Shown here piece after piece: positions 9,191 to 18,021 of a DNA stretch of 64,000 nt. Each line of letters opens with the position of its first letter. Position 1 is the stretch's first letter. The notes under the pieces were generated by a model. That model searched no databases. It saw only the letters and a program-made list of their open reading frames with translations, and was not told the origin of the DNA. The stretch covers positions 1,674,001 to 1,738,000 of the forward strand of contig NZ_CP074102.1 of NCBI RefSeq assembly GCF_018310535.1. The letters run 5' to 3'. Position numbers and translations under genes: made by a program. Source of the DNA: Streptomyces mirabilis. Its GTDB lineage: Bacteria; Actinomycetota; Actinomycetes; Streptomycetales; Streptomycetaceae.

Positions 9191-10483
9191 CTACGCGCGC
9201 CCCGCGGTCTTCTGCGTCTTGCGGGTGACGGCGTCGATGACGACCGTGGCGAGAAGCACACCACCGGTGATCATGTACTGGATCGGCGACGCGATGCCCT
9301 GCAGCGCCAGACCGTACTGGATGGACACGATCACCAGCACACCCAGCAGCGCGTTCCACGTACGACCGCGACCACCGAAGAGGCTCGTACCACCGATGAC
9401 CGCGGCGGCGATCGCGTTCATCAGAAGGTCACCGGCGCCCGCGCCCTGGTTGGCGGAGGCGATCTTCGAGGCGATGAACAGACCGCCGATGGCGGCGAAC
9501 GTACCGGAGATCGCGAAGACCGAGATCCGGACCATCTCCACGTTGATACCGGCACGCCGGGAGGCCTCGACGCTGCCACCGAGCGCGAAGATCTTCCGGC
9601 CGTACGCGGTCCGGCGCAGCACGAAGTCCGTGATCAGCAGCACCGCGATGAAGATCACCACGGCGAGCGGAAGGCCCTTGTACTGGTTGTAGGTGATCGC
9701 CACGGCGAAGGCGACGACCGCCAGCAGCGCGGTGCGCAGGATGGTCTCGCTCAGCGGCCGGGACGGCACACCCGCGGCCTCGCGGCGCTTGTTGCCGTAG
9801 AAGGAGCTGAGGAAGAACACGGCGGTGACGCCGATGGCAAGCGCGTAGGCGGCGGCGACATCGGTGAAGTAGTAGCTGGTCAGCTTGGCGACGAGGCCGT
9901 TGCTGTCCAGGTTGATGGTGCCGTTGCTGCCCAGGATCTGGAGCATGAAGCCGTTCCAGAACAGCAGACCCGCCAGGGTGACGGCGAAGGCCGGCACACC
10001 GATGCGCGCGAACACGAAGCCGTGGAGCGCGCCCGCGACCGTGCCCGTGAGGATGGCCAGCACGAAAGCCAGATACTCGTTCATGCCGTGCGTGACGTTC
10101 AGCACCGCGAACGCGGCGCCGGCGACACCGGAGACCGAACCGACCGACAGGTCGATCTCACCGAGCAGCAGTACGAAGACGATACCGACGGCGATCATGC
10201 CCGTGCCGACCATGGCGACGGAGATGTCGGACAGGTTGCCCGCGGTGAGGAAGTTGGAGTTCAGGCTCTGGAAGATGATCCAGATGATGACCAGGCCGAG
10301 GACGACCGGGATGGAACCCAGGTCACCGGCCTTCATCTTGCGCTTGAACTCGGAGGCGTAGCCCGCGAAGCCCTGCTCGCGCACGAGGAGCCGGGGGTCG
10401 ACCGCGGTGACCGCCGCGGCGGCCGCCTCGGGGTTCTCCACGACGTGGTCCTCGGGGGTCTCAGAGGTCTTGTCGATGCTCAC
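9191..10483 (-). CDS. xylH: Xylose-type ABC transporter permease
   Basis: 430 residues with about ten membrane segments after a 60-residue cytoplasmic leader. The block LLLGEIDLSVGSVSGVAGA is the signature of the BPD_transp_2 (RbsC/XylH/AraH) permease family, with the conserved AGINVEMVRISVFAISGTFAAI and AAAVIGGTSLFGGRG blocks later. It forms the membrane channel for the XylF-bound sugar and is energised by XylG. Its start overlaps the xylG stop by 4 bases (ATGA), so the two are translationally coupled. Gene order xylF-xylG-xylH under the adjacent ROK regulator is the known S. coelicolor xylose locus; xylose as substrate is inferred from that synteny. Confidence 0.92.
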   Translation of the reverse strand: MSIDKTSETPEDHVVENPEAAAAAVTAVDPRLLVREQGFAGYASEFKRKMKAGDLGSIPVVLGLVIIWIIFQSLNSNFLTAGNLSDISVAMVGTGMIAVGIVFVLLLGEIDLSVGSVSGVAGAAFAVLNVTHGMNEYLAFVLAILTGTVAGALHGFVFARIGVPAFAVTLAGLLFWNGFMLQILGSNGTINLDSNGLVAKLTSYYFTDVAAAYALAIGVTAVFFLSSFYGNKRREAAGVPSRPLSETILRTALLAVVAFAVAITYNQYKGLPLAVVIFIAVLLITDFVLRRTAYGRKIFALGGSVEASRRAGINVEMVRISVFAISGTFAAIGGLFIASKIASANQGAGAGDLLMNAIAAAVIGGTSLFGGRGRTWNALLGVLVIVSIQYGLALQGIASPIQYMITGGVLLATVVIDAVTRKTQKTAGRA

Positions 10484-11271
10484 TTCTGAGCCTCCCCATT
10501 GCTGCGCGCCGCACGACGGGTCACGGCGTTCTCCGTGGCGCCCGTGATGGCGGAGATGATCTCTTCCTGCGAGGTCGACTTGACCTCGAAGATGCCGTTG
10601 TTGCGCCCGAGGCGCAGGACGGCGACCTTGTCGGCCACGGCCTTCACATCCGCCATGTTGTGGCTGATGAGGATGACAGCGTGACCGCGCTCGCGCAGCC
10701 GCTCGACGAGGTCGAGCACCTGGGCGGTCTGCTCGACACCGAGGGCCGCGGTGGGCTCGTCGAGGATGACGAGCTTGGGCTCGCCCAGCATCGAACGGGC
10801 GATCGCCACGGTCTGGCGCTGACCGCCGGAGAGCGAGGCGATCGGGATGCGGACGCTAGGGATACGGATGGACAGCGTGTCCAGCAGCTCGCGGGAGCGG
10901 CGCTCCATCTCGACCTCGTCCAGGATGCCGCGCTTCTTCAGCTCCCGGCCCAGGTAGAGGTTGCCGACGACGTCGATGTTGTCGCACAGCGCCAGGTCCT
11001 GGTACACGGTCGCGATACCGAGGCCCTGGGCGTCTTGCGGCTTGTTGATGTGGACGGTCTTGCCGTCCCACTCGATGGCGCCCTCATCGATGGGGTGCAC
11101 GCCGGCGATCGTCTTCACCAGCGTGGACTTTCCGGCGCCGTTGTCGCCCACCAGGGCGACCACTTCACCGGCGTGGACCTCAAGCTCTACATCGGTGAGC
11201 GCCTGGACGGCACCGAATCGCTTGGAGACCCCGCGCAACGCCAGGACAGGCGTAGCGGACACGTGAACCAT
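10480..11271 (-). CDS. xylG: Xylose-type ABC transporter ATP-binding protein (single nucleotide-binding domain)
   Basis: 263 residues. Walker A GDNGAGKSTLVK, Q-loop ATVYQDLAL, ABC signature LSGGQRQTVAIARSM, Walker B LVILDEPTAALG and the H-loop VILISHN are all present once. Enterobacterial XylG/RbsA proteins are about 500 residues with two fused ATPase domains; this is one domain only, so it should act as a homodimer. It hydrolyses ATP on the cytoplasmic side to drive sugar import through XylH. The ATG at 11271 has AAGGAGA upstream (cggcgAAGGAGATGGTT on the coding strand), where a start at the GTG two codons later is also possible. About 200 bases separate it from xylF, leaving space for a processing or attenuation signal. 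Confidence 0.92.
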   Translation of the reverse strand: MVHVSATPVLALRGVSKRFGAVQALTDVELEVHAGEVVALVGDNGAGKSTLVKTIAGVHPIDEGAIEWDGKTVHINKPQDAQGLGIATVYQDLALCDNIDVVGNLYLGRELKKRGILDEVEMERRSRELLDTLSIRIPSVRIPIASLSGGQRQTVAIARSMLGEPKLVILDEPTAALGVEQTAQVLDLVERLRERGHAVILISHNMADVKAVADKVAVLRLGRNNGIFEVKSTSQEEIISAITGATENAVTRRAARSNGEAQK

Positions 11272-11472
11272 CTCCTTCGCCGCCTGACCCGGCGGGAGGT
11301 TGTGCAGAAGTTTGTGGAGGGGGTGTTCCGTCCGGCGCCCCGCCCTAGCTTTGCGGGGCTGATGGATGCGGGGCGCCGGAGGGGCTTCGATGACGCAAGT
11401 CCCGTACGGAAATTCAAGAACGAATTCCCGTACGTGGATAGAGACTTGCGGCGGCTACTTCAGTTGCTCGGA

Positions 11473-12582
11473 CTACTTGATGCCGAGCGCGTCGCACTTG
11501 GCCTTGTAGGCGCTCGTGCAGATGTCGCTCACCGTGTAGACGCCGTCCTTGAGGACGGTGTCCTTGATGTTGTCCTTGGTCAGCGAGACGACCGCGACGA
11601 TGACCGAGGGGATCGCCTTGTCGGTCGGGCTGTCGACCTTGTCCTTGGCGACGGTGTCGAGCGACTTGCCCTGGGCGAGCGAGACGGCCATCTCGGCGGC
11701 GGCGTCGGCCTCGGGGGCGTACGGCTTGTAGACGCTCATGAACTGCTCACCGGCGATGATGCGCTGCACACCCGCGAGCTCGGCGTCCTGACCGGTGACC
11801 GGGACGGAGATGCCGGCGGCCTTGAGGGCGGTGATGATACCGCCGGCCATGCCGTCGTTGGCGGAGTAGACGCCGATGACGTTCTTCTTGCCGAGGGCGG
11901 AGATGGCGCCCTCCATGTTGGCGTTGGCGTTCTCCGGCTTCCAGTCCTTGGTGTCGTACTCCTTGCCGATGTTCACCTTGCCGTCGAGGACGGAGTGGGC
12001 ACCGGCCTTGAACTGGGCGGCGTTCGGGTCGGTGGACGACCCGTTCATCATCACGATCTTGCCGGACTTGGCCTTGGAGCCGAGCGCGGTGAGGAGCGCC
12101 TGGCCCTGGGTCTTGCCGACGGTCGTGTTGTCGAACGACGTGTAACCGCTGATCGGACCCTGCGCGAGACGGTCGTAGGCGACGACGGGGATGCCGGCGT
12201 CCTTGGCCTTCTGGACCGAGTTCTTGATGGCCGCGGAGTCCACAGCGTCGACGATGAGGACGTCCACCTTGTCGGTGATCATCGTCTCGACCTGCTGGGC
12301 CTGCGTGGTGGCGTCCTGCTTGGCGTTGGCGTACTGGACCGTGCCCTTGCCGTTCGTAAGCTCCTTGACCTTCTTCTCGATCAGCGGCTTGTCGAACTTC
12401 TCGTAACGCGCGGTCTGGTTCTCGGGAAGGAGCAGGCCGACCTTGATCGCGTCGCCCTTCTTGGCGGAGCTGGAGCTGTCGCTCTTGCCGCCGGACTCCT
12501 TGGCACTGCCACAAGCAGCCAGCGAAACGGCCATCGCACCAGCGGCAACGGCAAACGCGGCACGACGCATACGCGTGTTCAC
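11473..12582 (-). CDS. xylF: Xylose-type ABC transporter substrate-binding lipoprotein
   Basis: 369 residues. A basic N-terminus, hydrophobic stretch and lipobox VSLAAC (Cys about residue 24) mark a lipoprotein signal peptide; the mature part is a type I periplasmic-binding-protein fold for sugars (KVGLLLPENQTARYEKFDKP, VDAVDSAAIKNSVQKAKDAGIPVVAYDRL, VIGVYSANDGMAGGIITALK, PVTGQDAELAGVQRIIAGEQ). It captures the sugar outside the membrane and delivers it to XylH. A spaced Ser/Lys/Gly linker follows the lipobox. It is the first gene of the xyl operon and lies next to the ROK regulator, transcribed in the same direction. A small AT-rich palindrome (12663-12674) upstream is a candidate operator. 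Confidence 0.94.
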   Translation of the reverse strand: MNTRMRRAAFAVAAGAMAVSLAACGSAKESGGKSDSSSSAKKGDAIKVGLLLPENQTARYEKFDKPLIEKKVKELTNGKGTVQYANAKQDATTQAQQVETMITDKVDVLIVDAVDSAAIKNSVQKAKDAGIPVVAYDRLAQGPISGYTSFDNTTVGKTQGQALLTALGSKAKSGKIVMMNGSSTDPNAAQFKAGAHSVLDGKVNIGKEYDTKDWKPENANANMEGAISALGKKNVIGVYSANDGMAGGIITALKAAGISVPVTGQDAELAGVQRIIAGEQFMSVYKPYAPEADAAAEMAVSLAQGKSLDTVAKDKVDSPTDKAIPSVIVAVVSLTKDNIKDTVLKDGVYTVSDICTSAYKAKCDALGIK

Positions 12583-12662
12583 TCTTGAAACCTCCCTGAC
12601 GAGGCCGCGTCGTTGCGGCCGAGGTGGCTGGAAGTCAACTCGGCCACGCGTGCGACGTCAAG

Positions 12663-12674
12663 AAGTAAATACTT
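12663..12674. promoter_or_regulatory. Palindrome upstream of xylF, candidate ROK operator
   Basis: aagta-aa-tactt is a 12-base perfect inverted repeat in an AT-rich island within GC-rich DNA, about 85 bases before the xylF start and just after the rok7B7 stop. ROK proteins bind AT-rich inverted repeats. Assignment to Rok7B7 is inference from position. Confidence 0.35.
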
Positions 12675-12703
12675 AACGAGATGGCAACGGTGCCATGCGT
12701 TCT

Positions 12704-13903
12704 CTAAGTGAAGGCAGGGGTGGCCGCAGACAGCGATCCGTCCAAAAGGGTCGAATCGCCCATCTCGCTGAGCGCGAGAGCAAGGGCCCCGAGCACCTCC
12801 GCACGGCCGCCAAGTGCCCCTGGCAGCACCGAGAGTTGACGCGCGGCACTGGGGATCGCGTACCGGCCGACCGACTCCCTGATGGGTCCGAGAACGAGCT
12901 CCCCGGCCTCGGCGAGGTCGCCACCGAGAACCACCCGACTCGGGTTCAGCAGATTGCAGAGATTCGCGACTCCGCTTCCGATGTGACGTCCGACATCGGC
13001 GATCACCCGACGGCAGCCCGGATCGCCCTCGCGGGCCAGCCTGACGACGCCTTCCATGGTCAGGTCCGTGCCGTGACTGGACTGCAGAAGCGGCAGCACA
13101 TAGCGCGCCGCCGCAAAGGTCTCCAGGCAGCCCCGGTTGCCACAGCGACAGACGGGGCCGGATTCATCAAGAGTAATATGCCCGATTTCGCCCGCAGTGC
13201 CGCCAGGCCCGCGGTAGATCTTGCCGTCGATCACCAGGCCGGCGCCGACACCGCTCGCGACCTTGATGTAGGCCAGGTCCTTGACCCCGCGCCCACTGCC
13301 CCAGACCAGCTCGCCGAGCGCACCCAGGTTGGCGTCGTTGTCCACGTACACGGGCACGCCGAGCCGCCCCCGCAGCTCCTCGGCGGGCTTCGCGCCGGTC
13401 CAGCCCGGCAGGATCGCGGTGGACCCCAGGGTCCCCGACTCCACGTCGATGGGACCGGGCACGCCGAGCCCCACACCCGCGATCTTGGACCGGTCCACGC
13501 CGGTCGCCGCGATCAGGCGGCTGACCAGCTCCTCCGCCCGGTCGAAGCCCTGTGCGGCGCTCGCGTCCACGTCCAGCGGCTCGGACTCCTCGGCCAGCAC
13601 CTGGTGGGCGAGGTTCCCGACCGCGACGCGCAGATGCGTATGGCCGAAGTCGACGCCGATGACGATGCCGGCGTCACCGCTCAGGGACACGCTGCGGGCC
13701 CTGCGGCCACCCGCCGAAGTGGGGGTGACCTCGACCGTTCCGCCGTCCTTGAGCTCCCGGACGATATTGGAAACGGTCGCGGCGGAGAGGCCCGTCGTCC
13801 TCGCGATCTCCGCTTGCGTGAGCGAACCGGCAAGGCGCACCGCACGTACGACGCGCTCCAGATTGGCTCGGTGCAGCGACGACTGCGACCCCGGAGTCTC
13901 CAC
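12704..13903 (-). CDS. rok7B7: ROK-family transcriptional regulator (Rok7B7 orthologue)
   Basis: 399 residues. An N-terminal winged helix-turn-helix (SLHRANLERVVRAVRLAGSLT, then TTGLSAATVSNIVREL) precedes a ROK sugar-kinase-like domain. The kinase fold keeps GVDFGHTHLRVAVG and the zinc-binding HxnCxCGxxGCLE motif (VCRCGNRGCLETFA). Start: GTG at 13903 with GGGAGG 5 bases upstream; 17 extra upstream codons in frame have no support. In S. coelicolor, Rok7B7 is a pleiotropic regulator of carbon catabolite control, xylose transport and antibiotic production, encoded between ngcEFG and xylFGH exactly as here. It probably senses a C5-sugar derivative and controls xylFGH; the ligand is not shown by the sequence. 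Confidence 0.93.
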   Translation of the reverse strand: METPGSQSSLHRANLERVVRAVRLAGSLTQAEIARTTGLSAATVSNIVRELKDGGTVEVTPTSAGGRRARSVSLSGDAGIVIGVDFGHTHLRVAVGNLAHQVLAEESEPLDVDASAAQGFDRAEELVSRLIAATGVDRSKIAGVGLGVPGPIDVESGTLGSTAILPGWTGAKPAEELRGRLGVPVYVDNDANLGALGELVWGSGRGVKDLAYIKVASGVGAGLVIDGKIYRGPGGTAGEIGHITLDESGPVCRCGNRGCLETFAAARYVLPLLQSSHGTDLTMEGVVRLAREGDPGCRRVIADVGRHIGSGVANLCNLLNPSRVVLGGDLAEAGELVLGPIRESVGRYAIPSAARQLSVLPGALGGRAEVLGALALALSEMGDSTLLDGSLSAATPAFT

Positions 13904-14270
13904 GACGACCTCCCGCGTACGAGGCCGCCACGATGAGGCCCCGCCTATGTCCAACTAGTGAACTCTAAGCTGAGCTGTTTGGGTTACCTCCCGTCAAGAG
14001 GTTGAGCTGCATCCGGCGCGGATGAGCACACGTGTGCGGGACAGACTGTGGCGTAGATCCTTCTATGGCCCAGGTCACACCCCGACTGATTACAAGTTGT
14101 CACCGCCCCCGACCTACAAGATCAAGACCACGACGCCGCCACGCCGGGCGTGGCTCCCGCGGAACCTCTCCCTGCGGGTGGAGCCGTTTGCGGGGAGATC
14201 GAGGAAATGCGGGACCGAGCAGGCGGGGACGCCTAGGCGGGGCCGAATATGTGTAGCCGAGTATGTGGAG

Positions 14271-14309
14271 CCGAATGTGCGGGACCGAGGCCGAATGTGC
14301 GGGACCGAG
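14271..14309. repeat. Two 20-bp direct repeats in the rok7B7-ngcG intergenic region
   Basis: ccgaatgtgcgggaccgag occurs at 14271-14289 and 14291-14309, i.e. with a 20-bp period, and degenerate copies (gccgaatatgtg, gccgagtatgtg) extend it to the left from about 14242. No ORF of merit covers it. See also the array at 14349-14404, which has the same period. Confidence 0.75.
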
Positions 14310-14314
14310 TACGT

Positions 14315-14346
14315 GTAATCCCCTCCGCGGATTCGGAGGGGATTAC
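14315..14346. terminator. 13-bp perfect hairpin after ngcG
   Basis: Arms gtaatcccctccg (14315-14327) and its complement (14334-14346) flank a 6-base loop. It lies about 120 bases downstream of ngcG on the minus strand and is the likely terminator of the ngc operon; the interval between holds the 20-bp repeats. Confidence 0.65.
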
Positions 14347-14348
14347 GT

Positions 14349-14404
14349 AGGGAGGGCATTACGTACGTAGGGAGGGCATTACGTACGTAGGGAGGGCATT
14401 ACGC
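14349..14404. repeat. 20-bp tandem array, three copies
   Basis: The block tagggagggcattacg is repeated at 14349, 14369 and 14389 with a spacing of exactly 20 bp (joined by tacg), followed by the related 'caggggattacg'. The 13904-14467 interval (564 bases) is otherwise without a credible gene and contains the rok7B7 promoter region at its left end. Confidence 0.85.
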
Positions 14405-14467
14405 AGGGGATTACGTGCTCCGGGGAGTTCTCGGCGTTCGACGGCTTTGGCCGTCACCTCGCTCGGC

Positions 14468-15388
14468 CTACTTGAGAGCCCCCGCCGTCAGCCCCTGGAC
14501 CACCTGTCGCTGGAAGATGATGTACGCGGCCAGCACGGGGAGCATGGCCATCACCAGGCCCGCGAAGAGGCCCGACCAGTCGCCCTTGTAGCCCTGGCTG
14601 GTCGCCAGCTCGACGAGGCCCTGGGAGAGGACCTTCTTGTCGGGATCGGTGTTCAGCACCGTCGGGAGCATGTACTGGTTCCACTGGCCCAGGAAGTTGA
14701 AGATCCCGACGCTGACGAGACCCGGCTTGGCCATCGGCAGCATGATCTGGAAGAAGGTCCTGGTGTGCGAGGCGCCGTCGACGAACGCCGCCTCGGCGAT
14801 CGAGGTCGGCAGTGTCCTGAAGAACGAGGTCAGGAAGAAGACCGTGAACGGCAGCGAGTAGGCGATGTAGACGAGGATCAGACCCGGCAGCGTGTTCAGC
14901 AGACTCATGTTGTTCAGGACGTAGAACAACGGCACCAGGGCCAGCATGATCGGGAAACTCATTCCTCCGACGAAGAGGAAATAAATGAAACGGTTGCCCG
15001 GGAACTCGAATCGGGCGAGGACGTACGCCGCCATCGAGCCGAGCACGAGCGTACCGGCCAGCGAGAATCCCACCACGATGAGCGTGTTGCCGAAGTAGTC
15101 GCTCATGTGCGCCTGCGACCACGCGCGCGACCAGTTGTCGAAGTGCAGTTTGTCCGGCAGCGACCAGGGCGAACTGAAAATGGAGTCGTCGTCCTTGAAA
15201 GACGTCATCACCGCCCACAGCAGGGGCAGTACGACCATGATCGCCCAGATGATGAGAATGCCGTGCGAGAAGGCGTTGAGGACGCCGCCCTCACTGCTCT
15301 TCGCCTTCTGCGGCGGCGCCTTCTCCTTCGCCACCAAAGGACGGTCCTCGACCGGTTCCGCGGGCGGCGGGATGTCAGTGGTCTTCAT
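14468..15388 (-). CDS. ngcG: Carbohydrate ABC transporter permease (MalG type), GlcNAc/chitooligosaccharide
   Basis: 306 residues with a 45-residue cytoplasmic leader and six membrane segments. The ATPase-docking EAA loop is EAAFVDGASHTRTFFQI (about residues 205-220), and the C-terminus RQVVQGLTAGALK is the usual end of MalG-type CUT1 permeases. Together with NgcF it forms the channel for the substrate delivered by NgcE. Only one base separates the ngcF stop from this ATG, indicating translational coupling. No ATPase gene is in the operon; in streptomycetes the shared ATPase MsiK serves the Ngc, Das and other CUT1 systems, so that is the expected partner. Substrate assigned from synteny with S. 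coelicolor ngcEFG. Confidence 0.9.
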   Translation of the reverse strand: MKTTDIPPPAEPVEDRPLVAKEKAPPQKAKSSEGGVLNAFSHGILIIWAIMVVLPLLWAVMTSFKDDDSIFSSPWSLPDKLHFDNWSRAWSQAHMSDYFGNTLIVVGFSLAGTLVLGSMAAYVLARFEFPGNRFIYFLFVGGMSFPIMLALVPLFYVLNNMSLLNTLPGLILVYIAYSLPFTVFFLTSFFRTLPTSIAEAAFVDGASHTRTFFQIMLPMAKPGLVSVGIFNFLGQWNQYMLPTVLNTDPDKKVLSQGLVELATSQGYKGDWSGLFAGLVMAMLPVLAAYIIFQRQVVQGLTAGALK

Positions 15389-15389
15389 G

Positions 15390-16313
15390 CTAGAACTCCA
15401 ACCGCTCGCGCCGGCCCAGTCGCATCACGATCGCCGCGAACAGCAGCGTGACGATGAGGAGCGCGACACCGATCGTGGTGGCGTAGGCGGCGTTCGCGTC
15501 ACGGAACGCCGATTGGTACACGTACAGCGGAAGGACCGTGGTCGAGTAGTCGGGGCCGCCGGGGCCCACGGTCATGATCTGCACGGCGGCGAACGCCTCG
15601 GCGCCGAGCGCCAGGATCCCCATGTACACCCAGCCCGACTGCACGGTGTCCCAGAGCAGCGGAAGGGTGATCTTGAAGAAGGTGGTGGCGCGGCTCGCGC
15701 CGTCGAGCAGCGCGGCCTCGTAGAAGTCCTTCGGAATCGACGCCATGCCCGCCGAGAACAGCACGACGAAGAACCCGACCGTGCTCCACAGCAGCACCGC
15801 CATCACACACCACAGGGCGAGGTTCGGGTCGCCCAGCCAGTCCGGCTGGACGCTGCCGAGGCCGATGGCCTTCAACGTCCCGTTGATGACGCCGTCGTTG
15901 GGGTTGTAGGCGAATTGGAAAAGCAGGGAGACGATCGCGATCGACAGCACCTGTGGGAAGAAATAGGCGATTTTGTAGAATCCCGAACCGCGCACTCCGG
16001 TGATGGCGGCGCCTTTTCGACGCCGCCCACCGACATTGAGCATGAAGGCGAAGAAGAGCGCGAGGCCCAGCGTCACCAGCGGCAGCAGCAACGCGAACAC
16101 CAGACTGTGCTGCAACGACTTCCAGAAGATGTCGTCGTGCAGCATTCTGGTGTAGTTGGCGAAACCGACCATCTTGAAGTCGGGGCTCAGACCGGTCCAG
16201 TCCGTGAACGAGTAGTAGATGGCCTGGACGAAGGGCCAGATCACGAAGATCGCGTACAACGCCAAGGGGGCCACCAAGAACCCCACAATGAACCGGTACT
16301 TGCCGTGTTGCAT
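15390..16313 (-). CDS. ngcF: Carbohydrate ABC transporter permease (MalF type), GlcNAc/chitooligosaccharide
   Basis: 307 residues, six membrane segments. The N-terminus FIVGFLVAPLALYAIFVIWP and AIYYSFTDWTGL are typical of MalF-type CUT1 permeases; the EAA loop is EAALLDGASRATTFFKITLP (about residues 212-231). A basic insert (NVGGRRRKGAAITG) lies in a cytoplasmic or periplasmic loop near residue 95. It pairs with NgcG. It lies 59 bases after ngcE and is followed by ngcG with a 1-base gap. Function as the GlcNAc/N,N'-diacetylchitobiose permease is inferred from gene order and from the solute-binding partner. Confidence 0.9.
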   Translation of the reverse strand: MQHGKYRFIVGFLVAPLALYAIFVIWPFVQAIYYSFTDWTGLSPDFKMVGFANYTRMLHDDIFWKSLQHSLVFALLLPLVTLGLALFFAFMLNVGGRRRKGAAITGVRGSGFYKIAYFFPQVLSIAIVSLLFQFAYNPNDGVINGTLKAIGLGSVQPDWLGDPNLALWCVMAVLLWSTVGFFVVLFSAGMASIPKDFYEAALLDGASRATTFFKITLPLLWDTVQSGWVYMGILALGAEAFAAVQIMTVGPGGPDYSTTVLPLYVYQSAFRDANAAYATTIGVALLIVTLLFAAIVMRLGRRERLEF

Positions 16314-16372
16314 GGTTACCGACCCCGATCGTTTCGCGGATGCCGCCGCCGGCGACGCGTGGACACGCGCCG

Positions 16373-17824
16373 CTACTGGTGCTTGTAGTGCTTGATGGAC
16401 TGGTCCTTGGCCGCCGCGTCCGCGTAGCCCTGGATCTTCTTGATGGCCTCGGCCGGGGTCAGCCGCCCTGCCATCATCTCGCCGAGACCGGCGACACCGA
16501 TCTGCTCCTTCTGCAGCTTCACGTACCAGTCCTGGAGCCGCGGGTTGACCACGTTGGTCCCGGCCTTCTCCAGGGCCGCGACACCGGACTTGAGGCCCGG
16601 CGTCAGCGTGATGCCGTCGGTGCCGCCGTTGTAGGCGGTCAGCGACTTCACCTGGCTGGTGAAGTTCTTCGACGAGGCCTCGCTGAGCATGATGCGCAGC
16701 TGCTCCATGCCGCCCTCGGGGTTGTTCGCCTTGGCCGGCACGATGAACGGCTCGCCGCCGGAGGCCCAGATGGTGCCGAACGGCATCTTGTCGGAGCTGT
16801 CCAGGCCGGTCGGGCCGCTGACGGCCAGGTTGAAGTCCTTCGGGATGACGTTCGCGGACTCGTTCTCCACCCAGGAACCGTTCGGGATGAAGAGCGCCTT
16901 GCCCTTGGCCCAGGCGGTCTGCGACTGGATGTGGTCGATGCCCGGGGTGCCCTGGAGGATGTAACCCTTCTTGTAGAGCTCGTAGTACGCCTCGAACGCG
17001 GACTTGACGGCCGGGTCCTTCCAGGCGTTGGGCTCCAGGTTGTCGATCTTGTCGAGAACCTCACGGCCACCGATCTTGGCGATGAAGGGGTAGAGCGAGA
17101 ACGGCAGGTAGTACGGGTACTTGCCCGCGTACGTCCAGCCGGCCATGCCCTTCTTCTTCGCCTTCTCGCACAGCGCGAGCATCGCGTCCCAGGTCTCGGG
17201 GTACGTCGCGTCGAGCTTGTCGAGGGCGGTCTGCGAGTACCAGACGCCGTAGACGGTGTACGCGTAGTACATGATCCAGACCGGCGCGCCGTCGAACTGG
17301 CCCATCTCGACGATGCCGGGGCGCAGCGTGTCGCGGACCTTCTTCGACGGGTCGTCGATGGACGGAGCGTCGAGGAGCGGAGTCAGGTCGGTGAGCTGCT
17401 TCTTGCCGACGAGCACGCCCATGTCCATCTGCTGGGCGCCGGAGTTGTCGATCAGGTCCGGCGGGGTGCCGCCGTTGAACTTGGGCTGCAGTTCGGACTG
17501 GATCTTCTGGGTCGCATGGAAGTTGACCTTGGCCTTCGGGTAGGCCGTCTTGTACTGGGCGTTGGCGTCGATCGCGTACTTCGTACCGAATCCGCCGTCG
17601 AAGATGACGACGGCGAGCGGGGCCGTCTCGTTGACGCCCAGCGGGTTCTTCGCGGTCTTCTTGCCGGCCTTGGCCTTGTCACCGGAACCGCTGTCGCTGC
17701 TCGCACAAGCGGACAAAAAGCTCATCGTCGGTACGGAAATCAGGCCGAGCGCCGCGGACCGCTTGATCAGGTCACGGCGTCCGACACCCTCGGTGTTGCT
17801 GTTCTCGGCGGAAGTGGATCCCAT
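16373..17824 (-). CDS. ngcE: N-acetylglucosamine/chitooligosaccharide-binding lipoprotein (NgcE type)
   Basis: 483 residues. The N-terminus carries a twin-arginine motif (RRDLIKR) and, after a hydrophobic run, a lipobox FLSAC, so the protein is probably exported folded through Tat and lipidated. The mature part is a large CUT1 solute-binding protein (EVVIFDGGFGTKYA-like start, GVWYSQTALDKL, YYLPFSLYPFIAKIGG, LFIPNGSWVENES). ATG 17824 is chosen over the TTG at 17830. Streptomyces NgcE binds GlcNAc and chitobiose; the S. coelicolor protein has been described as a lower-affinity diacetylchitobiose binder. A DasR-type site lies about 200 bases upstream. First gene of ngcEFG; imported amino sugar would feed both growth and DasR signalling. 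Confidence 0.93.
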   Translation of the reverse strand: MGSTSAENSNTEGVGRRDLIKRSAALGLISVPTMSFLSACASSDSGSGDKAKAGKKTAKNPLGVNETAPLAVVIFDGGFGTKYAIDANAQYKTAYPKAKVNFHATQKIQSELQPKFNGGTPPDLIDNSGAQQMDMGVLVGKKQLTDLTPLLDAPSIDDPSKKVRDTLRPGIVEMGQFDGAPVWIMYYAYTVYGVWYSQTALDKLDATYPETWDAMLALCEKAKKKGMAGWTYAGKYPYYLPFSLYPFIAKIGGREVLDKIDNLEPNAWKDPAVKSAFEAYYELYKKGYILQGTPGIDHIQSQTAWAKGKALFIPNGSWVENESANVIPKDFNLAVSGPTGLDSSDKMPFGTIWASGGEPFIVPAKANNPEGGMEQLRIMLSEASSKNFTSQVKSLTAYNGGTDGITLTPGLKSGVAALEKAGTNVVNPRLQDWYVKLQKEQIGVAGLGEMMAGRLTPAEAIKKIQGYADAAAKDQSIKHYKHQ

Positions 17825-18021
17825 GCTCAAGTCCTCGCCTTCTCCAGGACTCAGGCGGTGAACCGGATCCTCCCCGGCACCGCGGTTAGGTCAAGCTGGG
17901 GTCGTGCGTGAGGGATTCAGTCGGTCAACGCGGCGATCCCTGCCCGTCACACTGGCCGCCGACGCCCGATTCCCCCCGGGACGTGCCTGCCCGCGGCCGT
18001 CGATCGGCTGGGCGGGTGCCG

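Noticed and set aside
10660..12588. 642-residue plus-strand open frame
   Set aside because: Covers xylG and xylF in antisense; composition is Asp/Gly/Val/Leu/Arg-rich without motif, while the opposite strand encodes clear transporter proteins.
14231..14404. CRISPR array suspected from regular 20-bp periodicity
   Set aside because: The units are adjacent without unique spacers, copies are only two or three per type, and no cas gene is present in the window.
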